A DNA stretch of 64,000 nucleotides from contig NZ_CP115768.1 of the NCBI RefSeq assembly GCF_027912835.1, forward strand, positions 558,001 to 622,000, given 5' to 3'. Shown here piece after piece: positions 32,812 to 43,443 of this stretch. Within the stretch, counting starts at the first letter, position 1, and every line of letters begins with the position of its first letter. Under the pieces are notes generated by a model. It worked only from the letters and a program-made list of their open reading frames with translations, did no database searches and was not told the origin of the DNA. This DNA comes from Paracoccus sediminicola. GTDB taxonomy: Bacteria; Pseudomonadota; Alphaproteobacteria; Rhodobacterales; Rhodobacteraceae. The translations under genes were made by a program, and so were the position numbers.

Positions 32812-35264
32812 TGTTGATTCCGAATGTTTTTCGCGCCGCGCTTCTGGCGCTGCTTCTGCTTGCCTCGCAGGTCGCGGCGCAACAGCCGGAAGAGATCAAT
32901 TACGACACTTGGGAAAATTTCGCCAGCCAGGCCGAGGCGGCGCTCGATGACCGGGATACCTCGGACGGGCAGATCGATTCGATCCGCGAGCGGGCGACCG
33001 AATGGCGCGAGCGTTTCGAGCAGGCCGAGAACATCAACGGCCCACGCATCGAGACGCTGAAGGAACAGATCGCCACGCTCGGCCCGGAGCCCGCTGAGGG
33101 CGAGGAGGAGGCCGAGGATGTCGCCTCGCGCCGAGAGCGGCTGAACGAGCAGCTTGCCGAGTTGCAGGCCCCTGCCGTCCGCGCCACCGAGGCCTTCAGC
33201 CGGGCCGAAGCGCTTGTCATGCATGCCGACGAAATCGAGCGGATGCGCGAAGCGCGCGAGATCCTCGCCGAGACGGCATCGCCGCTGATGCCGACAAGCT
33301 GGGCGGCGGCGGCAGAGGATTTCCGGGCCACGGTCTCGGGGGTCGCCGATGAGGCGGGCAGCATGTGGGCGGATCGCGGCAGGATCGAATCCGTTCCGCG
33401 GCTGATGCTGTTCCTGCTGGCCGCGGCGGGACTGATCTATGCGCGCCAACTGGTCGAGTTCCTGCCGTCCTGGCTTGGTTCGCGGACGCGGGGCGATGCG
33501 CGCGCGGTGGTCGCCTTTCTGGTGTCGCTGGCGCAGATTCTCGTGCCGATGATCGGGATCTTCCTGTTCGCCTACGCGCTCGACGCGACCGGGTTGTTCG
33601 GGCAGTGGACCACGCCGCTTCTGCTCAGCATGCCGCTGGCCGGGCTGGTGTTCTTCAGCGGGCGGTGGCTGGTCAGCGTGGCGTTCGCTTCGACCGCGGT
33701 CGCCTATGACACGCTGAACCTGCCGCCCAAACAGCGCAATCTCGCCCGCTATTACGGAACCGGGCTGGCGGTGGTGACGGCGATACACGCCTGGCTGGCC
33801 AATTCCATGCTGCCGCTGTCGGGCTTCGTGCGCCGCGATAACGCGCCGCCGCTGATCCCCTATGAGGTCAGCCAGGCCGGGGCCGGGGTGGTGCATTTCA
33901 TCCTGCTTCTTGCCGGCGCCTTCTTCATGTTCCAGCTGGCCAATATCCTGCGGCGCCTGACGAAATATGACGGCAGCGATTCGCCGCCCTTGCGGGCGCG
34001 TTTCCTGTCCTTCTTGGGGCGGTTCCTGCGTCTTTTTGTGGTCGCGGTCATAGCGGCGATGATGTTCGGCTATGTGAACGGCGCCAACGCCTTCTTCTGG
34101 CCGATGGTCAAGACGCTGTGGTTGATCGGCCTGCTGGTGCTGATACAGGATTTCCTGGTCGACCTGTATTCGCTGATGCGCGGAGACCGCGATACCGTCA
34201 CCGCCTCGCTGTTTCCGGTTCTGGTCGGCACGGCGCTGACGATCCTGTCGCTGCCGCTTTTCGCGCTGATCTGGGGCGCTTCGCTGGCCGATCTGCGTGA
34301 AAGCTGGACACAGATCCTGCAAGGGGTGACGCTGGGCGGGATCAAGCTGTCGCCCGGCGCGGTGGTCACCTTCCTGATCGTCTTTGCGCTTGGCTATCTG
34401 CTGACCGGCTGGGTGAAAAGCGCCATGCGCACGCAGATCCTGCCGCGCACGAGGCTCGATCAGGGCGCGCAGACCGCATTTGTCTCTGGCGTCGGTTATA
34501 TCGGGATCTTTCTTGCCGCGCTGATCGCTATCACCTCGGCCGGGTTCGACCTGTCCAGCCTCGCCATCGTTGCTGGTGCATTGTCGGTCGGGATCGGCTT
34601 CGGCATGCAGAATATCGTGTCGAATTTCGTTTCGGGGATCATCCTTCTGATCGAGCGCCCGATCAGCGTCGGCGATTGGGTCGAAGCCGGCGGTCAGCAG
34701 GGCTTCGTACAGGATGTCTCGGTCCGCTCCACCCGGATCAAGACCTTCGATCAGACCGATGTGATCGTGCCGAACAGCGACCTGATCAGCCAGTCGGTGA
34801 CCAACTGGACGCGCGGCAATGCGCGGGGCCGGATCATCGTTCCGGTCGGGGTGGCCTATGGCACCGACACCCGCAAGGTCGAGCGCATCCTGATGGAAAT
34901 CGCCGAGGATCAGCCGACGGTGTTGTTCGACCCGCCCCCTGCGGTGCTGTTCCAGAATTTCGGCGCCGACAGCCTCGATTTCGAGATCCGCGCGATCCTG
35001 TCGGACATCAATGGCGGGCTGGGCGTCATGTCCGAAATCCGCCACCAGATCGCCGCACGTTTCGCCGAGGAAGGGATCGAGATCCCCTTCGCGCAGCGCG
35101 ATGTCTGGCTGCGCAACCCCGAGGCGCTGCGCGCCGATGGCGACAGCAAGGACAAGGAAAACGACGCGCCGGAAGCGCCGCCCGAGGAACCCAGCCTGCC
35201 GCCGCCCGACAAGCGCACCATCGCCGAGTTCCCGTCTGACGGTGACGGAGAGGGCGATTACTGA
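32811..35264 (+). CDS. MscS-family mechanosensitive ion channel with DUF3772 N-terminal domain
   Basis: An 817-residue inner-membrane protein. A signal peptide (FRAALLALLLLASQVAA) is followed by a periplasmic coiled-coil/DUF3772 region (about 25-190), then around ten hydrophobic helices, then the MscS core (about 560-760). The pore helix region reads AGALSVGIGFGMQNIVSNFV, and the beta domain contains ISVGDWVEAGGQQGFVQDV. A charged, proline-rich tail follows. It is a large MscS paralogue like MscK/YbiO, opening under membrane tension. Its TAATG overlap with cysK couples translation, and a strong terminator follows. Confidence 0.9.
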   Translation: MLIPNVFRAALLALLLLASQVAAQQPEEINYDTWENFASQAEAALDDRDTSDGQIDSIRERATEWRERFEQAENINGPRIETLKEQIATLGPEPAEGEEEAEDVASRRERLNEQLAELQAPAVRATEAFSRAEALVMHADEIERMREAREILAETASPLMPTSWAAAAEDFRATVSGVADEAGSMWADRGRIESVPRLMLFLLAAAGLIYARQLVEFLPSWLGSRTRGDARAVVAFLVSLAQILVPMIGIFLFAYALDATGLFGQWTTPLLLSMPLAGLVFFSGRWLVSVAFASTAVAYDTLNLPPKQRNLARYYGTGLAVVTAIHAWLANSMLPLSGFVRRDNAPPLIPYEVSQAGAGVVHFILLLAGAFFMFQLANILRRLTKYDGSDSPPLRARFLSFLGRFLRLFVVAVIAAMMFGYVNGANAFFWPMVKTLWLIGLLVLIQDFLVDLYSLMRGDRDTVTASLFPVLVGTALTILSLPLFALIWGASLADLRESWTQILQGVTLGGIKLSPGAVVTFLIVFALGYLLTGWVKSAMRTQILPRTRLDQGAQTAFVSGVGYIGIFLAALIAITSAGFDLSSLAIVAGALSVGIGFGMQNIVSNFVSGIILLIERPISVGDWVEAGGQQGFVQDVSVRSTRIKTFDQTDVIVPNSDLISQSVTNWTRGNARGRIIVPVGVAYGTDTRKVERILMEIAEDQPTVLFDPPPAVLFQNFGADSLDFEIRAILSDINGGLGVMSEIRHQIAARFAEEGIEIPFAQRDVWLRNPEALRADGDSKDKENDAPEAPPEEPSLPPPDKRTIAEFPSDGDGEGDY

Positions 35265-35294
35265 GCCAGAACCAGTTTGTTGACCCGGCCCGAC

Positions 35295-35327
35295 ACGCCG
35301 CGCGGCCCGGCCCCGCGCGGCGTTTCT
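35295..35327 (+). terminator. Rho-independent terminator after the trgB-cysK-mscS operon
   Basis: ACGCCGCGCGG and CCGCGCGGCGT form a perfect 11-bp stem with a 7-base loop, followed by TTCTT. It lies 30 bases after the channel gene stop. Confidence 0.85.
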
Positions 35328-35393
35328 TATGCGCATACGGGCGAGGCGCGCTTGCCCGCGCGCCATAAATACGCCGATTCACGCCAAGGGCAG

Positions 35394-35422
35394 TTGACTT
35401 AGTTGCAGTTGCAACTTATTCT
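35394..35422 (+). promoter_or_regulatory. hmgA promoter with a perfect operator palindrome in the spacer
   Basis: TTGACT (35394-35399) and TATTCT (35417-35422) are exactly 17 bases apart. Between them AGTTGCA-GT-TGCAACT (35401-35416) is a perfect 7-bp inverted repeat. A repressor bound there would block RNA polymerase. The sequence style suits a MarR-type regulator, but no regulator gene is adjacent, so the binder is unknown. Confidence 0.75.
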
Positions 35423-35450
35423 GCCGCAAACTCATCTCAAGGGGGAATCC

Positions 35451-36818
35451 ATGACCATCGATGCCCTGCCGCAAGGCATGATTCGCGCCGCGACGAAAAA
35501 TGGCACCGACACGCATGAAGGCTATATGCCCGGCTTCGGCAATGATTTCGAAACCGAGGCGCTGCCGGGCGCGCTGCCCCAGGGGCAGAACTCGCCGCAA
35601 AAGGTGAATTACGGGCTGTATGCGGAACAGCTCTCCGGCACGGCTTTCACCGCGCCGCGCGGCCAGAATGAACGCAGCTGGTGCTATCGCATCCGCCCCT
35701 CGGTCAAGCATGTCGGGCGGTTCAGCAAAATCGATGTGCCCTATTGGAAATCAGCGCCGCATGTGCTGCCCGACGTCATCAGCCTCGGCCAGTATCGCTG
35801 GGACCCGGTGCCGCATACGGACCAGAAACTGACCTGGATCACCGGGATGCGCACCATGACCACGGCCGGGGACGTGAACACCCAGGTCGGCATGGCGGCG
35901 CATATCTATCTCGTCACCGAATCGATGAAGGACGAATACTTCTACAGCGCCGACAGCGAGTTGCTTGTCGTTCCTCAGGAAGGCCGGCTGCGTTTCTGCA
36001 CCGAGTTGGGCATCATCGACCTGGAACCGCGCGAGATCGCCATCATTCCGCGCGGACTGGTCTATCGCGTCGAGGTTCTGGAGGGCCCCGCGCGCGGCTT
36101 CGTCTGCGAGAATTACGGCCAGAAATTCGACCTGCCGGGGCGCGGCCCGATCGGTGCGAACTGCCTGGCCAACCCGCGCGACTTCAAATGCCCGGTGGCT
36201 GCCTTCGAGGATCGCGAGGCGAAATCGCGCGTGGTCATCAAATGGTGCGGCCAGTTCCATGAGAGCTTCATCGACCACTCGCCACTGGATATCGTCGCCT
36301 GGCACGGCAATTACTGCGCCTATAAATACGATCTGCGGACCTATTCGCCGGTGGGCGCGATCCTGTTCGACCATCCCGACCCCTCGATCTTCACCGTGCT
36401 GACCGCGCCCTCGGGGCAGGAGGGGACGGCGAATATCGACTTCGTGCTGTTCCGTGAACGCTGGATGGTGGCCGAACACAGCTTCCGCCCGCCCTGGTAT
36501 CACAAGAACATCATGTCCGAGATGATGGGCAATATTCACGGCATCTATGACGCCAAGCCCGAGGGCTTCGTTCCGGGCGGCACCTCTCTGCACAACATGA
36601 TGCTGCCCCACGGCCCCGACCGCGACGCCTTCGAGCATGGCAGCACCGAGCCGATGAAGCCGGTCAAGCAGGACAACACCATGCAGTTCATGTTCGAGAC
36701 CCGCTTCCCGCAGCAACTCACCGCGTTCGCGGCGAACGAGGCGCCCTTGCAGGACAACTATGTCGATTGCTGGGACAGTCTGGAAAAGAAATTCGACGGC
36801 ACGCCGGGCGAGAAATAA
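35451..36818 (+). CDS. hmgA: Homogentisate 1,2-dioxygenase
   Basis: A 455-residue Fe(II) ring-cleaving enzyme of tyrosine/phenylalanine degradation that converts homogentisate to maleylacetoacetate. The N-terminus has [20 protein letters not shown], the usual family start. The metal-site region includes [16 protein letters not shown], whose His and Glu are ligands, and a His in [15 protein letters not shown]. The start at 35451 follows CAAGGGGGAATCC. The frame is open to 35403, but that start lies inside the promoter. It is monocistronic here: the maleylacetoacetate isomerase and fumarylacetoacetase genes often found beside hmgA are absent. Confidence 0.96.
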   Translation: MTIDALPQGMIRAATKNGTDTHEGYMPGFGNDFETEALPGALPQGQNSPQKVNYGLYAEQLSGTAFTAPRGQNERSWCYRIRPSVKHVGRFSKIDVPYWKSAPHVLPDVISLGQYRWDPVPHTDQKLTWITGMRTMTTAGDVNTQVGMAAHIYLVTESMKDEYFYSADSELLVVPQEGRLRFCTELGIIDLEPREIAIIPRGLVYRVEVLEGPARGFVCENYGQKFDLPGRGPIGANCLANPRDFKCPVAAFEDREAKSRVVIKWCGQFHESFIDHSPLDIVAWHGNYCAYKYDLRTYSPVGAILFDHPDPSIFTVLTAPSGQEGTANIDFVLFRERWMVAEHSFRPPWYHKNIMSEMMGNIHGIYDAKPEGFVPGGTSLHNMMLPHGPDRDAFEHGSTEPMKPVKQDNTMQFMFETRFPQQLTAFAANEAPLQDNYVDCWDSLEKKFDGTPGEK

Positions 36819-36838
36819 CCCGCCCCCTTGATCACAGC

Positions 36839-36864
36839 ACCGCGCCGGGCTAATCCGGCGCGGT
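36839..36864 (+). terminator. Hairpin after hmgA, probable terminator
   Basis: ACCGCGCCGG-GCTAAT-CCGGCGCGGT is a perfect 10-bp stem with a 6-base loop. It lies 20 bases past the hmgA stop and just before tRNA-Val. The T tract is weak (TTC). Confidence 0.65.
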
Positions 36865-36891
36865 TCGCATGCGCCGCCCAGGGCGGTCATG

Positions 36892-36967
<76 letters not shown>

Positions 36968-37087
36968 CCTTGCTCTCTTATCGTCACCCGCCGCAGACGC
37001 ATGTTCGCGTCCGCGCTTCGATGCCCAATTTCCCCCGCGCGCAAAGACGCCCGATTGACGCAGCCCGTCATGGGGCGCAGTCTTTCC

Positions 37088-37141
37088 TTGACGCGGGAGG
37101 GGCGGGTGTCGCATATTCAGCGTTATATGAACACTTGTTCA
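37088..37141 (+). promoter_or_regulatory. Leucine-catabolism operon promoter and downstream operator palindrome
   Basis: TTGACG (37088-37093) and CATATT (37112-37117) are 18 bases apart. A few bases past the expected start, TGAACA-CT-TGTTCA (37128-37141) is a perfect 6-bp inverted repeat, 23 bases before the ivd ATG. A repressor, perhaps TetR- or LiuR-like, would act here. No regulator is encoded next to the operon. Confidence 0.6.
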
Positions 37142-37164
37142 AATAACCGGAGGAGAGGCTGGCG

Positions 37165-38325
37165 ATGTTCAACCACGGGATGGAGTTCGATCTGGGCGAG
37201 GATATCGGCGCGCTGCGCGAGATGGTGCATCGCTTCGCGCAGGAACGGATCAAGCCTCTGGCGGCGAAGACCGATACCGAGAACGCCTTCCCCAACGAGC
37301 TTTGGCAGGAATTCGGTGAACTTGGTCTTCTGGGCATTACCGTGGCCGAAGAATATGGCGGCTCGGGCATGGGCTATCTGGCCCATACCATCGCGACAGA
37401 GGAAATCGCGCGGGCCTCGGCCTCGATCAGCCTGTCCTACGGGGCGCATTCCAACCTTTGTGTGAACCAGCTCAAGCTGAACGCCTCTGAGGAGCAGAAG
37501 CAGAAATACCTGCCGAAGCTGTGTTCCGGCGAACATATCGGCGCGCTTGCCATGTCCGAAGAGGGCGCGGGGTCGGACGTCGTCGGCATGAAGCTCAAGG
37601 CGGAAAAGCGCAACGGTTACTATGTGCTGAACGGCGCGAAATACTGGATCACCAACGGGCCGGATGCCGATACGCTGGTCGTCTATGCCAAAACCGACCC
37701 CGAGGCCGGATCGAAAGGCATCACCGCCTTCATCATCGAAAAGGGCATGGGGGGCTTCAAGCAGGGTCCGCATTTCGACAAGGTCGGGATGCGTGGCTCG
37801 AACACGGGTGAACTGATCTTCGAAAATTGCGAAGTCCCGTTCGAGAATGTGCTGGGCGAAGAGGGCAAAGGCGTCCGCGTGCTGATGTCCGGTCTCGATT
37901 ACGAACGGCTGGTGCTGTCGGGGATCGGGACGGGGATCATGGCCGCCTGTCTGGATGAGGTCGTCCCCTATAGCAAGGAGCGCAAGCAGTTCGGCAAGCC
38001 CATCGGGGATTTCCAGCTGATGCAGGCCAAGATCGCCGATATGTATGTCGCGATGAACACCGCCAAGGCCTATGTCTATGAGGTCGCCAAGGCCTGCGAC
38101 GCTGGCAAGGTGACGCGGCAGGATGCGGCGGGGGCGGTGCTTTACGCCTCGGAACAAGCCATGGTGCAGGCGCATCAGGCCGTGCAGGCGCTTGGCGGGG
38201 CAGGCTTCCTGAATGACAGCGTGGTCAGCCGGCTGTTCCGCGACGCCAAGCTGATGGAGATCGGGGCCGGGACCAGCGAAATCCGCCGGATGCTGATCGG
38301 GCGGGAACTCATGGCGGGGGCCTGA
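37165..38325 (+). CDS. ivd: Isovaleryl-CoA dehydrogenase
   Basis: A 386-residue FAD acyl-CoA dehydrogenase that oxidises isovaleryl-CoA to 3-methylcrotonyl-CoA in leucine degradation. Family signatures are [20 protein letters not shown] near residue 130 and [20 protein letters not shown]. The catalytic base is Glu247 in [10 protein letters not shown], which is the isovaleryl-CoA dehydrogenase location (the preceding helix) rather than the Glu near residue 370 used by short-chain homologues. CCGGAGGAGAGGC precedes the ATG. It is the first gene of the liu operon. Confidence 0.95.
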   Translation: MFNHGMEFDLGEDIGALREMVHRFAQERIKPLAAKTDTENAFPNELWQEFGELGLLGITVAEEYGGSGMGYLAHTIATEEIARASASISLSYGAHSNLCVNQLKLNASEEQKQKYLPKLCSGEHIGALAMSEEGAGSDVVGMKLKAEKRNGYYVLNGAKYWITNGPDADTLVVYAKTDPEAGSKGITAFIIEKGMGGFKQGPHFDKVGMRGSNTGELIFENCEVPFENVLGEEGKGVRVLMSGLDYERLVLSGIGTGIMAACLDEVVPYSKERKQFGKPIGDFQLMQAKIADMYVAMNTAKAYVYEVAKACDAGKVTRQDAAGAVLYASEQAMVQAHQAVQALGGAGFLNDSVVSRLFRDAKLMEIGAGTSEIRRMLIGRELMAGA

Positions 38326-38357
38326 TCCGAAACACCGCATCGAGGGAGGAGAGGCGG

Positions 38358-39068
38358 ATGGGTTTCGACGATCTGAACGCGGTTTTCGTGAACTGCTCGC
38401 TGCAAAAGCGCAGCAGCGACAGCCACACGCAGATTCTGCTGGATGCCTGCGGCGGCCTGATGGCCGGGCAGGGCGTCTCGGTCGATCACATCCACCTGCT
38501 CGACCATGTGGTGCCGCCGGGGGTCTATCCCGATATGCGCGCGCATGGCTGGGACCGCGACGACTGGCCCGAGGTGATCTGGCCGCGCATTCGCGACGCC
38601 GATATTCTGGTGATCGGCACACCCTTGTGGCTGGGCGAGGAAAGCAGCGTCTGCCGCATTCTCATCGAACGGCTCTATGCCATGTCGGGGATGCTGAACG
38701 ACAAGGGGCAGTCGGTGTTCTATGGCAAGGTGGGCGGCTGCGTCGTCACCGGCAATGAGGACGGCATCAAGCACGCCGCCATGACCATCGGTTTCGCGCT
38801 GAACCATCTGGGCTATACGATCCCGCCCCAGGCCGATTGCGGCTGGATCGGAGAGGCCGGGCCGGGGCCGAGCTTCGGCGACAAGGCCGAGGATGGCAGC
38901 CGGGCCGGGTTCGACAATGATTTCACGCGGCGCAACAGCACCATCATGAGCTGGAACCTGATGCATCTGGCGCAGCTGCTGAAGCCCGGCATCCCGTCGC
39001 GCGGCAACGACCGCAACGCCTTCAAGGCGGGCGAGCGTTTCGGCTTTGCCCTGCCGGGGGAGGCATGA
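38358..39068 (+). CDS. Flavodoxin-like / NAD(P)H-dependent FMN reductase family protein
   Basis: A 236-residue protein with a flavodoxin fold. FVNCSLQKRSSDSHTQILLD near residues 10-30 is the FMN phosphate loop. ADILVIGTPLWLGEESSVCR is the second flavin loop, and YGKVGGCVVTGNEDGIKHAA follows. The longer C-terminal region (SFGDKAEDGSRAGFDND) is found in the flavodoxin-like reductase subgroup. GGGAGGAGAGGCGG precedes the ATG. It lies second in the liu operon, where it could pass electrons or deal with quinones. Its role in leucine breakdown is not established. Confidence 0.82.
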   Translation: MGFDDLNAVFVNCSLQKRSSDSHTQILLDACGGLMAGQGVSVDHIHLLDHVVPPGVYPDMRAHGWDRDDWPEVIWPRIRDADILVIGTPLWLGEESSVCRILIERLYAMSGMLNDKGQSVFYGKVGGCVVTGNEDGIKHAAMTIGFALNHLGYTIPPQADCGWIGEAGPGPSFGDKAEDGSRAGFDNDFTRRNSTIMSWNLMHLAQLLKPGIPSRGNDRNAFKAGERFGFALPGEA

Positions 39069-39238
39069 TGATGGCGGTGCCGGCAAACCCGCCCGCGCCG
39101 GTCGCAGCCCCGGCATCGGTGCTGAATCGGCAGTCCGTGCCGCGGATGGATCGTATTTTCGTCGAGCCATGTCTCGACGCTGCGGCGGATGCGCGACAAG
39201 GGCTTCGGCCAGGGCGCGCGGATCGGGGCGCGCGATGA
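39065..39238 (+). CDS. Possible small ORF (57 codons) coupled at both ends
   Basis: This frame starts at ATG 39065, overlapping the flavodoxin-like gene's stop, and ends at TGA 39236-39238, overlapping the synthetase ATG at 39235. Both joints are therefore ATGA overlaps, as elsewhere in this operon. The predicted peptide begins MMMAVPANPPAPVAAPASVL and is proline/alanine- then arginine-rich, with no recognised domain. It fills an otherwise unexplained 166-base gap. It could equally be a chance frame in GC-rich DNA. Confidence 0.35.
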   Translation: MMMAVPANPPAPVAAPASVLNRQSVPRMDRIFVEPCLDAAADARQGLRPGRADRGAR

Positions 39239-40844
39239 AGCCTTTGCTGGACAGTCATGATTACGCGGCCATCCGGGCGCGTTTCCGTTGGGACTTCCCC
39301 GCGCGGCTGAACATGGGTGTGCAGATCACCGATGATTGGGCCAGGGCCGAGCCGGACAGGCTGGCGGTGATCGAATATGACGGCGCGGCCCGGCGCGATG
39401 TGACCTATGGCGCGCTCTCGGCGATGACCGACCGGCTGGCCCATGCGCTTGCCGCTGGCCCCGGGGCGAGGATCGGCATTCTGCGCACCCAGAGCGCCTG
39501 GACAGCAGCCGCACATGCGGCGGTCTGGAAATCCGGGGCGATCTCTGTCCCGCTCTTCAAGCTGTTCGGTCCCGAGGCGCTGCGGCTCCGCCTGGAAGAT
39601 GCCGGGGTCGATACCGTCATCACCGATCCCGAGGGGCGCGAGATGCTGGCGCCGTTCGATCTTCGGGTCATCGTTCCGGAAGAGGACGAACTGCCCGAAC
39701 CCGGCCCGTTCACCGCCGTCGAAACCGGGCCCGAGATGCCCGCCATCATCATCTACACCTCCGGCACCACCGGCGCGCCCAAAGGCGCCTTGCACGGTCA
39801 CCGCGTGCTGACGGGCCATCTGCCCGGCGTCGAGATGAGCCACGACCTGCTGCGCCCCGGCGCGGATGTGCTGTGGACACCTGCCGATTGGGCTTGGATC
39901 GGCGGGCTGTTCGACGTGGCCATGCCGGGGCTGGCGCTCGGCGTGGCTGTGGTCGCCGCGCGGCTGCCGAAATTCGATGCCGAGGCCTGCGTCGGGCTGA
40001 TCCGCGATTGCGGCGTGACGGCCGCCTTCCTGCCCGCCACGGCGCTGCGCATGCTGCGCGCGGCCGGGGTCTCTGTCCCGGGGCTCCGCTCGGTCAGTTC
40101 GGGCGGCGAGACGCTGGGGGCCGAGATGCTGGCCTGGGGGCAAGAGGCGCTGGGTGTCGAGATCAATGAATTCTACGGCCAGACCGAATGCAACATGATC
40201 GTGTCTTCGGCGGGCAGCATGTTCCCGACCCGCCCCGGCGCGATGGGCAAGCCTTCCCCCGGTTTCGAGGTCACGGTGATCGACGAGGACGGCCAGCCTA
40301 CAACGGACGAAGGCGATATCGCCGTGCGGCGCGGTGCGGGCTCGATGTTTCTCGGCTATTGGAACCGGCCCGACGCGACGGCGGATAAATTCCGCGGCGA
40401 CTGGATGCTGACCGGAGATCGTGGCGTCGAAGAGGACGGCTATCTGCGCTTTGTCGGGCGCGATGACGACGTGATCACCTCGTCCGGCTATCGCATCGGT
40501 CCGTCGGAAATCGAGGATGTGCTCATCAAGCACGGTTCCGTCGCCGCCGCCGGGGTGGTCGGCAAGCCCGACCCGATGCGCACAGAGATCGTGAAGGCCT
40601 TCATCGTGCTGCGCGAGGGGGTCTCTCCCACGGACGATCTGGCCGCCGCGTTGCAGGATCATGCCAGGCGCCATTGTGCCGCGCATAGCTATCCGCGTGA
40701 GATCGAATTTCTGGAGGCATTGCCGATGACGATCACCGGCAAGGTCATGCGGCGCGAATTGCGGCAGCGCGAGATCGACGCTGCAGGACAGGACAATGAA
40801 CCGGGCGCAGGCCCGGATGACGGATCGAAGCGAGAGGGCGAAGA

Positions 40845-40848
<4 letters not shown>
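39235..40848 (+). CDS. AMP-dependent acyl-CoA synthetase
   Basis: A 537-residue ANL-family ligase. The P-loop [19 protein letters not shown] lies near residues 170-188, [13 protein letters not shown] is the A5 motif, and the hinge is [20 protein letters not shown]. The A10 lysine is in [14 protein letters not shown] near the end. It forms acyl-AMP then acyl-CoA from a carboxylate. Its place in the liu operon suggests acetoacetate, isovalerate or another branched or short acid, but the substrate is not visible. No good ribosome binding site precedes the ATG at 39235, so it may depend on coupling to upstream translation. The frame is open further upstream, but that sequence does not look coding. 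Confidence 0.88.
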
Positions 40849-42449
<1,601 letters not shown>

Positions 42450-42466
42450 GGCTTGCGATGCGGGAT

Positions 42467-42499
42467 GCCTCCGGCGGGGATATTTCGATCAGGATGAAG
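42467..42499 (+). repeat. Rhodobacteraceae-type intergenic repeat, forward copy
   Basis: The stretch contains GCCTCCGGCGGGGATATTT and ends AGGATGAAG. From memory it matches a dispersed REP-like element of Rhodobacter/Paracoccus genomes. A diverged copy in reverse orientation occurs at 43365. It separates mccB from the ASCH gene. Confidence 0.6.
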
Positions 42500-42504
42500 C
42501 GGCG

Positions 42505-42879
42505 ATGACGGTCAGCTTCAAATTCGGCGATACGCGCGCGCTGAATGCGCATCTGCTGGAATTGGTGCGCTCGGGCGCGAAAACCGCGACCTGCGGCGCG
42601 CTGCGCGACTTTCAGCAGGACGGCGAGCCGCTGCCGAAGGTCGGGCGGCGCGACGTGGCGCTCGACTGGGACGGCAACCCGTCCCTGCTGATCGAAACCA
42701 CCGAGGTCACGATCCGCCGCTTCTGCGAAGTGCCCGAGGAATTCGCCCTGGCCGAGGGCGAGGGCGATTACGAAACCTGGCGGCGCGTCCATATGGCATT
42801 CTTCGCCCGCAATGGCGGTTTCGATGCCGAGATGGATCTGGTCTGCGAACGTTTCCGCGTGGTGGAGGATTACGCATGA
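42505..42879 (+). CDS. ASCH domain-containing protein
   Basis: A 124-residue single-domain protein. [20 protein letters not shown] and [20 protein letters not shown] match the ASCH beta-barrel start (lysine-threonine in KTAT). [20 protein letters not shown] and [17 protein letters not shown] match its later part. ASCH proteins are PUA-like and are thought to bind RNA or modified nucleosides; E. coli YqfB hydrolyses N4-acetylcytidine. The start at 42505 is preferred because the frame upstream is repeat sequence. It overlaps the macro-domain gene by ATGA. A role in leucine breakdown is not evident. Confidence 0.85.
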   Translation: MTVSFKFGDTRALNAHLLELVRSGAKTATCGALRDFQQDGEPLPKVGRRDVALDWDGNPSLLIETTEVTIRRFCEVPEEFALAEGEGDYETWRRVHMAFFARNGGFDAEMDLVCERFRVVEDYA

Positions 42880-43361
42880 TCCGCGTCTGGCAGGGCGACA
42901 TCACAAGGCTGAGCGTCGATGCCATCGTCAACGCCGCGAATGAAACCTTGCAGGGCGGCGGGGGCGTCGACGGCGCGATCCACCGCGCGGCCGGGCCGGG
43001 CCTGCTTAGCGAGTGCCGCAGCATCGGCGGTTGCCCGACCGGCGAGGCGCGAATCACCGGCGGTCACGAATTGCAGGCGCGCCATGTCATCCACACGGTC
43101 GGCCCGGTCTGGAAGGGCGGCGATGCGGGGGAGGACGCGCTTCTCGCCGCCTGCTATCGCAACAGCCTTGCCCTCGCCGCGGGACACGGACTCCGCTCGA
43201 TTGCCTTTCCGGCCATCTCGACCGGCGTCTATGGCTTCCCGCCCGAGCGCGCCGCAGCCATCGCGGTCGAGACGATCCGTCAGAATGGCGAGGGGCTCGA
43301 CGTCACTCTGGTCGCCTTCGATGCCGCCTCGGCCCGCCTGCTGGAAGAGGCCGCAGCATGA
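42876..43361 (+). CDS. Macro-domain protein, O-acetyl-ADP-ribose deacetylase type
   Basis: A 161-residue macro domain of YmdB/MacroD type. The N-terminus [20 protein letters not shown], then [20 protein letters not shown], form the ADP-ribose-binding loop with the conserved Asn and Asp. [14 protein letters not shown] is the second phosphate loop. It hydrolyses O-acetyl-ADP-ribose or removes mono-ADP-ribose. It is coupled to the ASCH gene by ATGA. Both proteins act on modified nucleotides, which hints at a joint function. Confidence 0.93.
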   Translation: MIRVWQGDITRLSVDAIVNAANETLQGGGGVDGAIHRAAGPGLLSECRSIGGCPTGEARITGGHELQARHVIHTVGPVWKGGDAGEDALLAACYRNSLALAAGHGLRSIAFPAISTGVYGFPPERAAAIAVETIRQNGEGLDVTLVAFDAASARLLEEAAA

Positions 43362-43364
43362 CCT

Positions 43365-43420
43365 CTTCACCCTGGTCCAAATATCCCGCGGGGGTGCGGG
43401 GGCGCGAAGCCCCCGCCGCT
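43365..43420 (-). repeat. Rhodobacteraceae-type intergenic repeat, reverse copy with hairpin
   Basis: CTTCACCCTGGTCCAAATAT followed by CCCGCGGGGG is the reverse complement of the element at 42467 (shared GATATTT core and ATGAAG/GTGAAG end). It continues into the hairpin GGGGGC-GCGAA-GCCCCC (43398-43414). It lies between the macro-domain gene and mccA. Confidence 0.6.
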
Positions 43421-43443
43421 GCCCGCGCAACACAGGAGCCGCC

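Noticed and set aside
42919..43443. 175-residue N-terminal extension of mccA
   Set aside because: It is a frame shadow of the macro-domain gene. The biotin carboxylase begins at MFQKILIANRGE, position 43444.
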